A stretch of DNA of 64,000 nt from Rhynchopus sp. YZ270_cl-10 (taxonomy: Eukaryota; Euglenozoa; Diplonemea; Diplonemida; Diplonemidae). Numbering within the stretch: position 1 is the stretch's first letter; each line of letters starts with the position of its first letter. Location: assembly GCA_964035575.1 (NCBI GenBank), contig OZ037854.1, forward strand, positions 1,488,001 through 1,552,000. The letters are read 5' to 3'. Under the pieces are notes generated by a model. The model was given only the letters and a program-made list of their open reading frames with translations, was not told where the DNA came from and did not search any database. The position numbers were made by a program, and so were the translations under genes. This document shows positions 37,633-47,872 of the stretch, in pieces.

Positions 37633-37930
37633 TACCCTTACTAATATGCCTTACCAATATGGCCAGGGGTGTGGTATGTTGGGTGCACAAGGGAGTTTCA
37701 CGATGGGGGAATACATGCTGGACATGTGCCTTATCTTATGCACAGGTGCAATGGATGGCATAGCAAACCCGTATACCCATTGCGTGTGTGGGTTTGCTGG
37801 CCTAGGACTGTACGGAAAGTGCACGGGTCCACCACAGTACAACCAGTCATGCACCAAGGGCAACTGGCTGTTTTATCAATTTTTGAACTTTTTTTTAGAC
37901 ATTGCCAAACCTTCTCCATAATCTGAGATC
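37633..37930. other. Spacer without recognised gene
   Basis: Open frames exist on both strands here but show no recognisable motif; no RNA-gene signature is seen before tRNA-Arg(CCG). Confidence 0.5.
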
Positions 37931-37946
37931 TTGGGAAACAAGATAA

Positions 37947-38018
37947 GCTCGCGTGGCGCAATGGAAGCGCGTCGGTTCCCGACGCCGGAGGTTGCGGGTT
38001 CGATCCCCGCCGCGAGTA
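37947..38018 (+). tRNA. tRNA-Arg(CCG), C33
   Basis: Acceptor GCTCGCG/CGCGAGT; anticodon stem TCGGT/GCCGG with loop TCCCGAC, giving C33 and anticodon CCG. Confidence 0.9.
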
Positions 38019-38143
38019 CTTTTTGTTCATTCCAAAATATTTTTAGATTTCCTCCTTTTGTCACAAAACTTTGCCAAATTGAAAATTCAGAAATGCGAAA
38101 ATATCAAAAAACAGCTCCGAAATTTGAAAGCAATTAAAAAGGA

Positions 38144-38215
38144 TTCCCCCTCCGGGGTTTGAACCCGGGTCGCCTGGGTGAAAGCCAGGTATACTAACCA
38201 CTGTACTAAAGGGGA
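38144..38215 (-). tRNA. tRNA-Glu(TTC)
   Basis: Acceptor TCCCCTT/AGGGGGA, anticodon stem CCTGG/CCAGG, loop CTTTCAC. Confidence 0.95.
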
Positions 38216-38312
38216 GGTGATACTTAGGCACAATCCAAAAAGGGTACTTTTGTGCAAGGAACACGGAATTTCAAACGAAAAAATAAATAAAAATGAAAAT
38301 CCAAAAAGACAA

Positions 38313-38384
38313 GGGCTCGGCGGGGAATTGAACCCCGGACCTCTCGCACCCTAAGCGAGAATCATGCCACTAGACCACCGAGCC
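38313..38384 (-). tRNA. tRNA-Pro(AGG)
   Basis: Acceptor GGCTCGG/CCGAGCC, discriminator C, anticodon loop TTAGGGT. Confidence 0.95.
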
Positions 38385-38498
38385 ACGAATTCTCTCGCAT
38401 TCTCTTCGTACCAAGGCCATAAGTTTCCATCATTCCTTGTGTGTGTTTTCGTTTTGAATAAGGTCCCCATGTAAATGCTGTCTTCGCTAACAATCAGA

Positions 38499-38571
38499 TC
38501 CTCCTTGGCGCAGTCGGTAGCGCGTCAGGCTGTTAACCTGCAGGTCGTTGGTTCGAACCCAACAGGAGGAG
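38499..38571 (+). tRNA. tRNA-Asn(GTT)
   Basis: Same sequence as the block-B gene at 18867, with different flanks. Confidence 0.95.
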
Positions 38572-38824
38572 ATTTTTCATTTTTTTGAGTTTTTGATTCT
38601 ATTTTTGATTTTGAGCTAAAAATCCACATTGTGTGTCATCTTGATGTTGAAACTATTTTTCAGATTTCCAAGGTTGTCTCACCAAAAAAACCAAACATCT
38701 TGAATGCTGTCCTAACTTGGAGATTGTTGACCTGAAGATAAAACAGATTTTGTCAGGTTTTTTTTTTGAGTTTGAAAAAGTTCAGAACAGAATGAAAAAA
38801 GGGATCGATGCAGTGTATAAAAAA

Positions 38825-38906
38825 CGCGAACGGCAAGGTTCGAACTTGCGCATGCAGAGCACACTCGCTTAGCAGGCGAGCCCCGTAACCACTTGGGTAC
38901 GTCCGC
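38825..38906 (-). tRNA. tRNA-Ser(GCT)
   Basis: Class II; acceptor GCGGACG/CGTTCGC, discriminator G, anticodon loop CTGCTAA. Confidence 0.94.
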
Positions 38907-39126
38907 TTAATTACCTGTCAGTACTTAGGACGAAGCTTGTACTTTGTTTAACGACACGTTAGTGATCACTTGTGTGGTCACCAAAAATCATCACAATTGT
39001 GACCACCAAAAAATTTTTTTGGGCACGATTTCGCGCGATGGTGAGCTCATTGCACGACGGCCGACACACCATGTTTTCCAACAAATTAAAAAAATTCCAG
39101 AAAAATTCAGGTATCAATACAAAAAG

Positions 39127-39199
39127 CACCTCCCGCGGGGCTCGAACCCGCGACCACAAGGTTAAGGGCCTTGCGCTCTACCGACTGAGCTAGGGAGGC
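39127..39199 (-). tRNA. tRNA-Lys(CTT), C33
   Basis: Same gene as 19938 in the opposite orientation, with about 40 bp of related 5' flank. Loop CCCTTAA again. Confidence 0.94.
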
Positions 39200-39301
39200 T
39201 CATATTAACTTAAATCAAAGAATCAAGGTGGGGTACTTGTGTGTACTAGCAACCATCACATTTTCCATCGTTGTTGCGTGAACAAAAGGATCCGGATTAT
39301 C

Positions 39302-39373
39302 TCTCCTATGGTGTAGTGGTTAGCACCCTGGACTTTGAATCCAGTAGCCGCGGTTCAAACCCGCGTGGGAGAA
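39302..39373 (+). tRNA. tRNA-Gln(TTG)
   Basis: Acceptor TCTCCTA/TGGGAGA, anticodon loop CTTTGAA. It is the last gene before the next unit begins at 39383. Confidence 0.95.
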
Positions 39374-39487
39374 CTTTTCTTTTTCCAAGTGTTTTCAATA
39401 TTTTTTGGAGCTTTGTCACACACATCTTCAATCTCTGCATTTGATGACAAAACATAGATCACAGAAATCAAACGAAAAGGTAAAGAA

Positions 39488-39569
39488 CGCTGACGGCAGG
39501 GTTCGAACCTGCGCGGGCAGAGCCCAGTGGATTTCAAGTCCACCTCCGTAACCACTTGGATACGTCAGC
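39488..39569 (-). tRNA. tRNA-Ser(TGA)
   Basis: Unit-2 copy of 106-187. Confidence 0.95.
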
Positions 39570-39646
39570 ATAGTTGAGGAAGTACAACGCCCCAGATCCT
39601 GAAAATGAGCGCAAAAAAGAGAATCCAATTGATCCAAAAAAGTAGG

Positions 39647-39718
39647 CACCCGCCGTGGGGATCGAACCCACGACCATTGGATTAAAAGTCCAACGCTCTA
39701 CCGCTGAGCTAGGCGGGC
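39647..39718 (-). tRNA. tRNA-Lys(TTT)
   Basis: Unit-2 copy of 265-336. Confidence 0.95.
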
Positions 39719-39830
39719 ATTCGTTTTAAAGGAAAGAGTGATTTCAAGGCTTGTTGCGTTCTTGAAAAAAACTGACAAAAAGACGAACAGAAAGTGCCCC
39801 AAGTACGTCTCCTTGAGGGACATTTATCAG

Positions 39831-39902
39831 GGGCGTTTAGCTCAGTGGTAGAGCGCCCGTTCTGCATACGGGAGGCCGAGGGTTCGAACCCCTCAATGTC
39901 CA
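39831..39902 (+). tRNA. tRNA-Ala(TGC), C33
   Basis: Unit-2 copy of 449-520. Confidence 0.93.
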
Positions 39903-39971
39903 TTTTTTTGCCTTATTTTGTTGATTATTTTTTGGTTGGGCCAGTTAACACACAAAAATATGAACTGGCAC

Positions 39972-40597
39972 CATTGTGCAGTGCCTGCGATGAGGATGTG
40001 TGTGATGGTCCAATTGGCGAGTCTGATGTCATAATGTGTTCAGGAACATCCAAATGACCCATTTTCCCAACGTTTTCACATTTTTGAGCATTTTGCTATT
40101 ACGCAATAGTGGTACAATAGGCATTTTACTGGGTCATTTTAACCAACTCTATCAGGACACTTCTGATGCTCCAATTGGCGATTCTGACCTCATAATGGCT
40201 TCATGAGCAGCCGAATAACCCGTTTTCCAAATATTTTCACATTTTTGAACATTTTGCCATTCGTGGAATGGTGGCACAAAAGTCATTTTACTGGGTCATT
40301 TTCGCCAACTCGATCAGGGGACACTTCTGGTGCTCCAATTTGCGGTTCTGACCTCATAATGGATTCAAGAGCACCCAAATAACCCATTTTCCCAACGTTT
40401 TCACATTTTAGACTATTTTTGCTATTGCGGAATGGCAGTACAATAGGCAGTTTACTGGGTCATTTTCGCCAACTCGATCAGGATACTTCTGATGCTCTAA
40501 TCACATCGTTTAACCTCATAATGCATTCAGGAGCACCCAAATAACCCATTTTCCCAATGTTTTCGCATTTTTGACCACTTTGCTGTTGCAGAGTATC
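39972..40597 (+). repeat. About four copies of the ~162-bp satellite
   Basis: Unit-2 copy of 590-1215. Confidence 0.85.
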
Positions 40598-40688
40598 AGT
40601 AAGATGAGGTCATGCAAATACAGTTTTGTGCACAATAGAAAAAAATAGTGTGTACCCCAGCTTGGCGATTCCTTTCGTCATTATTGTC

Positions 40689-40761
40689 GGTCGTGTAGCT
40701 CAGTCGGTAGAGCATTGGTCTAATAAGCCAACGGTCCCAGGTTCGAGCCCTGTCACGACCA
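40689..40761 (+). tRNA. tRNA-Ile(AAT)
   Basis: Unit-2 copy of 1307-1379. Confidence 0.95.
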
Positions 40762-40841
40762 ATACTTTTTCTACTACTTTGACTTTGACCTGTTGTCAAA
40801 AAATGTTGGCCGTGTAAAAAATATGCATACCCTAAAACAAG

Positions 40842-40848
40842 GCCTCTT

Positions 40849-40897
<49 letters not shown>

Positions 40898-40914
40898 AAT
40901 CCCAGGTGGAGGCA
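40842..40914 (+). tRNA. tRNA-Phe(GAA)
   Basis: Unit-2 copy of 1460-1532. Confidence 0.94.
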
Positions 40915-41558
40915 CTTCTCTTTTTTCCCCTCAACTCTAATAACAATTTTCAAGGTGCGCTGTGCTACTACATTGGAAAAGTGCGCTGTGCTACTACATC
41001 CCAATTTTTTGGACGAAAATTTTTTGGTATGTCGGGCGCACAGCTCAGACCCCGATATGGGCGCACAGAACACCCCCCCATTGTGGGCGCACAGAACAGG
41101 CCCTCCGTTGTGGGCGCACAGCTCACTGTGTGCTGTGCAAGTTTCAGCATATGGCTTCTGGCAACAAAAACTTAAAAAAAAATTTTGGCCGAAAATTATT
41201 TTTTGGCCTGCAATCAAGTTGAGCTGAGATGCTATGTAACATGTAAGTCAGTCTGTTTCATGTTTCCGCTGATCAAAGTTCGTTCGAGATGGAAAGGACT
41301 GAAAAGGAAGCACATGTGGAAAAGGAAGCACATGTGGAAATGTTAAGGAATCCCCACCCATTTCCGCATGTGCTTCCGGCAACAAAAACTGATTGCTCTG
41401 GGATTTGATTTTGGTACCATTTTTCACCAAATCCAAAAAAATTGGCAGAGTAGCACAGCCGCAAACGTTAGCATTATGACACGTGTTTGCGGATGTGCTC
41501 TCACCCCCAAAAAAAATGGGCAATACAAGGCCAAAAAACAAACGCACAAAAAGAAGTG

Positions 41559-41632
41559 TACACCTATCCGGGTTTGAACCGGAGACCTCCTCGGTGTTAA
41601 CGAGGCGTCATAACCAACTAGACCATAGGTGC
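41559..41632 (-). tRNA. tRNA-Val(AAC)
   Basis: Unit-2 copy of 2177-2250. Confidence 0.95.
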
Positions 41633-41753
41633 TGACATTTATATGGTTCATAGAAACGAGATGGTGTGTGCATTCACCGCCCAAAACCGAAAACTGTGTC
41701 AAAATAAAAAAAAATTTGGACAGAAGAAAATGGGAATATGGGTACAAAACGAA

Positions 41754-41825
41754 GGCTTAGTGGTCTAGTGGCATGATTCTCGCTTTGGGTGCGAGAGGTC
41801 CAGGGTTCGATTCCCTGCTGAGCCC
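41754..41825 (+). tRNA. tRNA-Pro(TGG)
   Basis: Unit-2 copy of 2372-2443. Confidence 0.95.
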
Positions 41826-41932
41826 CTCTTTTTTTCAAGTTTTTGTGTCACAGATTTTTTGTCAGAAAAATAAATTGTGAAAAAAACTGATCCCTTGAAA
41901 AATTGATTCTGGACAACAGAAGGAAAAAAGTG

Positions 41933-42014
41933 TGACAGGAGTGGGGTTTGAACCCACGCCTCCGAAGAGAAAGGAACTTGAGTCCTCCGCCTTAGACCTC
42001 TCGGCCATCCTGCC
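41933..42014 (-). tRNA. tRNA-Leu(CAA)
   Basis: Unit-2 copy of 2551-2632. Confidence 0.94.
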
Positions 42015-42116
42015 TTGCCAACAGATTTATATTAGAAATGAAATGAGAACGATGAGAAAGGACAACCAAAACGGAGCAAAAGGAAAAACAGAAGAAAACA
42101 CAACACATAAAAAGAA

Positions 42117-42188
42117 TTCCCCGGCCGGGAATTGAACCCGGGTCTTCCGCGTGACAGGCGGAAATACTGACCTCTATACTACCGAGGA
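42117..42188 (-). tRNA. tRNA-Asp(GTC)
   Basis: Unit-2 copy of 2735-2806, intact. Confidence 0.95.
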
Positions 42189-42276
42189 TACAATGAAGCC
42201 TGTTTTTAAAAAGAATGCGTCCAGAGAAAGTCTTCAATCGCACCGGATCTGAAAAATAAAAAACAAAGAAAAGAAT

Positions 42277-42349
42277 TACCCCATGTGGGACTCGAACCCA
42301 CAACCTTTGGATTAGAAGTCCAACGCGCTATCCATTGCGCCAATGGGGC
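42277..42349 (-). tRNA. tRNA-Arg(TCT)
   Basis: Unit-2 copy of 2895-2967. Confidence 0.95.
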
Positions 42350-42441
42350 TTGTTTCATATTCTTTTCTCGTTTTAAGGAAGTGTCCCTTCATGGTCAACA
42401 ACACCTGTAAAAAATTGTGAAGGAAATTCAAAAATGAAAAG

Positions 42442-42514
42442 TACAACTAGCTGGGATTGAACCAGCGATCTTCCGCGTGTAAGGCGGACGTCCTAACCAC
42501 TAGACGATAGCTGC
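42442..42514 (-). tRNA. tRNA-Val(TAC)
   Basis: Unit-2 copy of 3060-3132. Confidence 0.94.
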
Positions 42515-42615
42515 CCAAACTTAGTGAGATGTTGGCAAGGGTCTGACCAACTTTTTTTTGGTGTTCAAAAAATTTTTTTCAAGTCAAAAAAATGGGTTCA
42601 CTGAAAAAGGTTTTC

Positions 42616-42688
42616 TAGCAGAGATAGGTTTCGATCCTATGACCTGTGGGTTATGAGCCCACCGCGCTGACCACTGCGCCACTCTGCT
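42616..42688 (-). tRNA. Initiator tRNA-Met(CAT)
   Basis: Unit-2 copy of 3234-3306. Confidence 0.95.
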
Positions 42689-42738
42689 TCTAATTACTTC
42701 CAACGATGTTTTCTACATGCCCAGCTTAAAAAAGGCTA

Positions 42739-42809
42739 TGCGACCGCCGGGAATCGAACCCGGGTCGAACCCTTGGGAGGGGTCCATCATGCCACTAGAC
42801 CACGGTCGC
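42739..42809 (-). tRNA. tRNA-Gly(CCC)
   Basis: Unit-2 copy of 3357-3427. Confidence 0.93.
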
Positions 42810-42835
42810 CTTATCAAGGGATAAAAGGGCTCGAC

Positions 42836-42908
42836 GCTCTCGTGGCCTAGTGGTTAAGGCACAGGTCTTATGAGCCTGGGATCGCGGGTTCAAACCCCGC
42901 CGGGAGCA
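42836..42908 (+). tRNA. tRNA-Ile(TAT)
   Basis: Unit-2 copy of 3454-3526. Confidence 0.92.
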
Positions 42909-42988
42909 AAGCCTTTTTTTGTTCAGTGAATCATGTTCATTCCTCCTGCTCGTTTCATGACTCCTCCAGAAGTTGCAAAGGAACAGTA

Positions 42989-43070
42989 GCGGACGTATCC
43001 AAGTGGTTACGGAGGTGCACTCGAAATGCATTGGGCTCTGCCCGCGCAGGTTCAAATCCTGCCGTCCGCG
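42989..43070 (+). tRNA. tRNA-Ser(CGA)
   Basis: Unit-2 copy of 3607-3688. Confidence 0.95.
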
Positions 43071-43161
43071 TTATTGTCTTTTTGCTGTGTAGGGGGAACC
43101 CTGTACATTCCATACATCTCAAATAGCCCAAATAAATTTTCACTGGGAGTAAGTGATTAGG

Positions 43162-43757
43162 GCTGATTAGGGATGTGTGATGCTCCAATTTGCGGTTACG
43201 ACTTCATAATGGATTCAGGAGCATCCAAACATCCCATTTTCCCGTTAGTTTCCCATTTTTGACGATCTGGCTATTGCAGAATAGAGGTGAAAATGACATT
43301 TTGCTGGGTCATTTTCGCGAACTCGATTAGGGCACTTCTGATGCTCTAATTTGCGGTTACAACCTCATAATGAATTCAGGAGCATCCGAATGACCCATTA
43401 TCCCAACGTTTTCACATTTTGGACGATCTTGCTATTGCGGAGTATCCGGTGGAAAATCGGAAAATTCCATGTGTACCGTGTTTCACTGGGAGTAAGTGAT
43501 TAGGACATGTGTGATGCTCCAATTTGCGGTTCCGACCTCATGATGGCTTCAGGAGCATCCAAATAACCCGTTTTCCCAACGTTTTCGCATTTTTGACCAG
43601 TTGGGCTGTTGCGGAATAGCAGGTAAAAACGGTCATTTTGGCCACCTCAATTAGGGCACTTCTGATGCTCCAATCAAATCGTCCGACCTCATAATGGGTT
43701 CGGGAGCACCCAAATAACACATATTCCCAACGTTTTCGCGTTTTTGATCCTGTGTGA
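43162..43757 (+). repeat. About four copies of the ~162-bp satellite
   Basis: Unit-2 copy of 3780-4375. Confidence 0.85.
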
Positions 43758-43800
43758 GCAATCCAGAACAACTTTCTGCTTCAGTAAAAAAAAGTAAAAA

Positions 43801-43919
43801 GGATTCAAGCACCCGGACTTCCCAGCTGGTCACCCACGCCAGTACTATCCAGGCCTGCTGGTGCTTAACTTCTCAAATCAGGCGGGATGAGGTGTATTCA
43901 CCAGAGTATGGCCGAATCC
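43801..43919 (-). rRNA. 5S rRNA
   Basis: Unit-2 copy of 4419-4537. Confidence 0.96.
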
Positions 43920-44003
43920 AATACTGAGTCATGATGGACAACATGTGAACAGGTTGTTTGTGACCTAACAACGAACCAGAAATAGGACAGTGAACAAAAA
44001 ACA

Positions 44004-44076
44004 AGGCACTAGAGGGGATCGAACCCTCGACCTCTCGCTTACTGGGCGAGCGCTCTAACCACTGAGCTATAGCGCC
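44004..44076 (-). tRNA. tRNA-Thr(AGT), C33
   Basis: Unit-2 copy of 4622-4694. Confidence 0.93.
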
Positions 44077-44197
44077 ATGCTTTCTCTCCATCTTCTTTTC
44101 TTTGAAGGGGGTCTTTTGAAATGTACAGAGCACGCATCAAAAATTTCCTTCATACCTCCGCGATGGTGAAAAAATTTTTAACGAAGGAGCCTAGTAA

Positions 44198-44279
44198 GGC
44201 GAGGTGGCCGAGTGGTCTAAGGCGCTACGTTCAGGTCGTAGTCTCTTCGGGGGCGTGAGTTCAAACCTCACCCTCGTCA
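44198..44279 (+). tRNA. tRNA-Leu(CAG)
   Basis: Unit-2 copy of 4816-4897. Confidence 0.95.
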
Positions 44280-44357
44280 CTTTTTCTTCGTTGTGTGATC
44301 ACTTAAAAGCCTATTTCGGCCCAAAGCTTGTTGTTTTAAAGAAGCATCATAATTGTG

Positions 44358-44429
44358 GGGCTCTTAGCTCAGTGGAAGAGCGCCCGTTCCGCATACGGGA
44401 GGCCGAGAGTTCGAACCTCTCAGGGTCCA
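44358..44429 (+). tRNA. tRNA-Ala(CGC), C33
   Basis: Unit-2 copy of 4976-5047. Confidence 0.93.
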
Positions 44430-44506
44430 CAGTTTTTTTTTCCCCTGTTTTGTTTCTCCTGTGTAAATTGGTTCTCAGAGCTTTCACACCTTGCTCCCTA
44501 AAATGT

Positions 44507-44578
44507 GGCTGTTTAGCTCAGTGGTAGAGCACATCATCCGTAATGATGGGGTCGTGGGTTCAATCCCCACAGCGGCCT
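44507..44578 (+). tRNA. tRNA-Thr(CGT), C33
   Basis: Unit-2 copy of 5125-5196. Confidence 0.93.
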
Positions 44579-44685
44579 AGGTTTTTTTCAGAGCTCCCCA
44601 AGAATTTCCAACCTAACTTGGGGTTTGTGGGTTTGCGGTCACTGGTGCACACATGGCCTGTGGACGGGCAGGGACAAAAAAAATT

Positions 44686-45015
44686 GGGTGCTTGCGTTGT
44701 GTGCTGGATCGGGACCACCAGTAAACTGGCAATCCCACATCCAGTTCTAATATTTGAAGTGTGAAATAGAACGCAATCGGAAGATTAGTTTACACGAATG
44801 TAAGAATAATATCGTCATGGTAATATTCTGTACAGATTGTACGGGATTTACTATCATATGAGAGTAGTCCGTCGCAGGCCACATCGGGCCCGCAACATGA
44901 CCGGTCTTCACACAAAATTGTAAAAGAATTTTCCTTGGAAAAAATGTCTTTTTCAAGTTTTTGTTGTTGCTGAACGAGTTGTTTGGTTTCGAAGTAGCAC
45001 ACTAACTTAGCACCC
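44686..45015 (-). ncRNA. RNA-X, divergent block-A copy
   Basis: Unit-2 copy of 5304-5633 with its upstream element at 45039-45076. Confidence 0.75.
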
Positions 45016-45125
45016 AAACATGCAGCAAACATCGGAATACAAGACAGGGTCGTCTTGTTGGAGGTGGGTCAGGGTCTGGACATCCTCAAATGTGCACACC
45101 TAATACAACAGAAGAAAAGGAAAAA

Positions 45126-45244
45126 GGATTCAAGCACCCGGACTTCCCAGCTGGTCACCCACGCCAGTACTATCCAGGCCTGCTGGTGCTTAACTTCTCA
45201 AATCAGGCGGGATGAGGTGTATTCACCAGAGTATGGCCGAATCC
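45126..45244 (-). rRNA. 5S rRNA
   Basis: Unit-2 copy of 5744-5862. Confidence 0.96.
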
Positions 45245-45299
45245 AATAATAGGTCTGGATAGAAAAGCTGGGAAGACTTATTACCAGTCCGTTTTTACC

Positions 45300-45353
45300 T
45301 GAGAAGTTAGACACCTCCAAGCCTGGATAGTACTGGCGCGGGTGACCAACTGG
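45300..45353 (+). pseudogene. 5S rRNA fragment
   Basis: Unit-2 copy of 5918-5971. Confidence 0.7.
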
Positions 45354-45581
45354 ATAAATACACCGAAAAATAGATCTAAATTGTCAGACCGGTTCTTAGC
45401 TGTGCGCATCCATAAAAAACTAAAAAAATACTTGCGTCAGAAAATCCTAGTGTGTTGTACCGTGGTCCGATATTCTTTCGGTCCCGGGTTCAACACCTGA
45501 GACAGATAATATATTTTGACTTTTTCAGATTTTTCTCATTTTTTTGTCTCCTCACTCTTTCTGAGAATCTTCAAAATTGTC

Positions 45582-47042
45582 AAAAGTGAGAAATTTTTGG
45601 GAAAATGGCATATTTAGGGGCTCCTGAATCCATTATGAGGTCAGATGAATCAATCTGAGCATCACACATATCCTAATAGACAAAATGTCCGTTTATCAAA
45701 ATACCTGAAAATGCCTCTTTATCCTATCTAAGGATGTCAGAAACCCTTAAAAGTGCAAAAATCTTGGGAATATAGGGTTTTTGGGCCATTCTGAATCCAT
45801 TGCGGGGTCGGACGATTTGATTGGAGCATCAGAAGTATCCTAATCGGTAAAATGTCGCAAAAATATGGGCAAAATGCCTTTATACCCTATCTAAGCAATT
45901 AGAATGTGCTCTAAAACGCAAAAATCTTGGGAATATGGGGTTTTTGGGCACATCTGAGTTCATTGCGGGGTCGTACGATCAGATCTGAGCATCACATAAT
46001 GTCTAGAATTTTACAGGTGCAACAAACACCTGTATTTTGGTGTAACATGCATATAACCATATCTGAATACCTTAAATTTGCACGAAAATGCAAAAATCTT
46101 GGGAATATGGGTTTTTTGGGCACATCTGAGTCAATTGCGGGGTCGCACGATCAGATCCGAGCATCACACAATACCTAGAATTTCAACTATGCAATAAACA
46201 TGTCTATTTTGGGTAAAATGGCTAATAACCACATGTAAGTAGCTTAAAAATGCTCTAAAATGCAATAATCTTGGGAATATGGGGTTTTTGGGCACATTTG
46301 AGTTCATTGCGGGGTCGCACGATCAGATCCGAGTATCACACAATGTCTAGAATTTCAAATATGCAACAATCACATGTATTTTGGTGTAAAATGCATATAA
46401 CCATATCTAAATGTCTCAAATACGCACAAAAATGAAGAAATCTTGGGTATATAGGGTTTTTGGGCACATCTGAGTCAATTGCGGGGTCGTACGGTCAGAT
46501 CCGAGCATCACACAATGTCTAGAATTTTAGCTATGCAACAAACACCTGTATTTTGGGTAAAATGGCTAATAATCATACCTAAATGTCTCAAATATGCTCG
46601 AAAATGCATAAATCTTGGGTATATGAGGTTTTTGGGCACTTTTGAGTCAATTGCGTGGTCGTACGATCAGATTAGAGCATCACATAATGTCTCAAATTTT
46701 ACAGGTGCAACAAACACCAGTACTTTGGTGTAAAATGCATATAACCATATCTGAATACCTCAAATATGCACGAAAATGAAGAAATCTTGGGACTATAAGG
46801 TTTTTGGGCCAATCTGAGTCAATTGCGGGGTCGCACGGTCAATTCCGAGCATCAGGCCCTCTCTACAACTTAGCTGGTGCTCAAACATTGGGGTTACAGG
46901 CAAATAAACCTGTACACAGACATATGACCTCTGTACGAACCTTCTTTTCACTCTAAAATGTATTTTTCTTGGGTATATGGGGTATTTGAGCACATCTGAG
47001 TCAATTGCGGGGTCGTACGGTCAGATCCGAGCATCACATAAT
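45582..47042 (-). repeat. 172-bp satellite array
   Basis: Unit-2 copy of 6200-7660. Confidence 0.9.
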
Positions 47043-47070
47043 GTCTAACTGAGAAATATTTTGAAAAAAG

Positions 47071-47872
47071 TCGATTTTTTGGTCAAAATATTTTTCACAG
47101 AAAATCGAATTTTACTATTAAGATTGGCTTTGGGCATGACCCAGTAAGGTTACTATGGGCCCCATGAGACATATACACCCGAATACCAGGCCGTATTTTC
47201 AAAAAGTTGATAATCCCAGTATATGGTATGGCCCTGTGGTACGAAATTTTTGGCCGAAAAAATCGACCAAAAAATCGTCATTTTTGGGGGTCACGGTGAC
47301 AAAAAGTTGCATTTTTTCACGAAAAATGGTCGGAATGTGACTTGAATGGGCTCTAATGGGTATATTATGCACATAACATACCTAAATTATGTCGATATTT
47401 CACCGGCGGAGCCGAAAAAATCGATTTTCAGGGTGTGCAAAACTGTAAAAATGACGAAAATCGGAAAAATGACGATTTTTTGGTCAAAATATTTTTCACA
47501 GAAAATCGAATTTTACTATTAAGATTGGCTTTGGGCATGACCCAGTAAGGTTACTATGGGCCCCATGGGACATATACACCCGAATACCAGGCCGTATTTT
47601 CAAAAAGTTGATAATCCCAGTATATGGTATGGCCCTGTGGTACGAAATTTTTGGCCGAAAAAATCGACCAAAAAATCGTCATTTTTGGGGGTCACGGTGA
47701 CAAAAAGTTGCATTTTTTCACGAAAAATGGTCGGAATGTGACTTGAATGGGCTCTAATGGGTATATTATGCACATAACATACCTAAATTATGTCGATATT
47801 TCACCGGCGGAGCCGAAAAAATCGATTTTCAGGGTGTGCAAAACTGTAAAAATCACCAAAATCCCAAAAATC
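47071..47872 (+). repeat. 401-bp direct duplication
   Basis: Unit-2 copy of 7689-8490; both repeats are kept. Confidence 0.9.

Larger units (their letters stand above)
1..39382. repeat. RNA-gene mega-repeat, unit 1 (blocks A-B-B-C)
   Basis: Position 1 onward recurs at 39383 onward with the same order, spacing and nearly the same bases, so 39,382 bp is the period here. The unit contains 66 tRNA genes (two interrupted), SL RNA, 5S rRNA, U1-U6, U3, 7SL and unassigned RNAs. Block B occurs twice within this unit. The boundary is arbitrary because the window starts inside the array. Confidence 0.97.
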
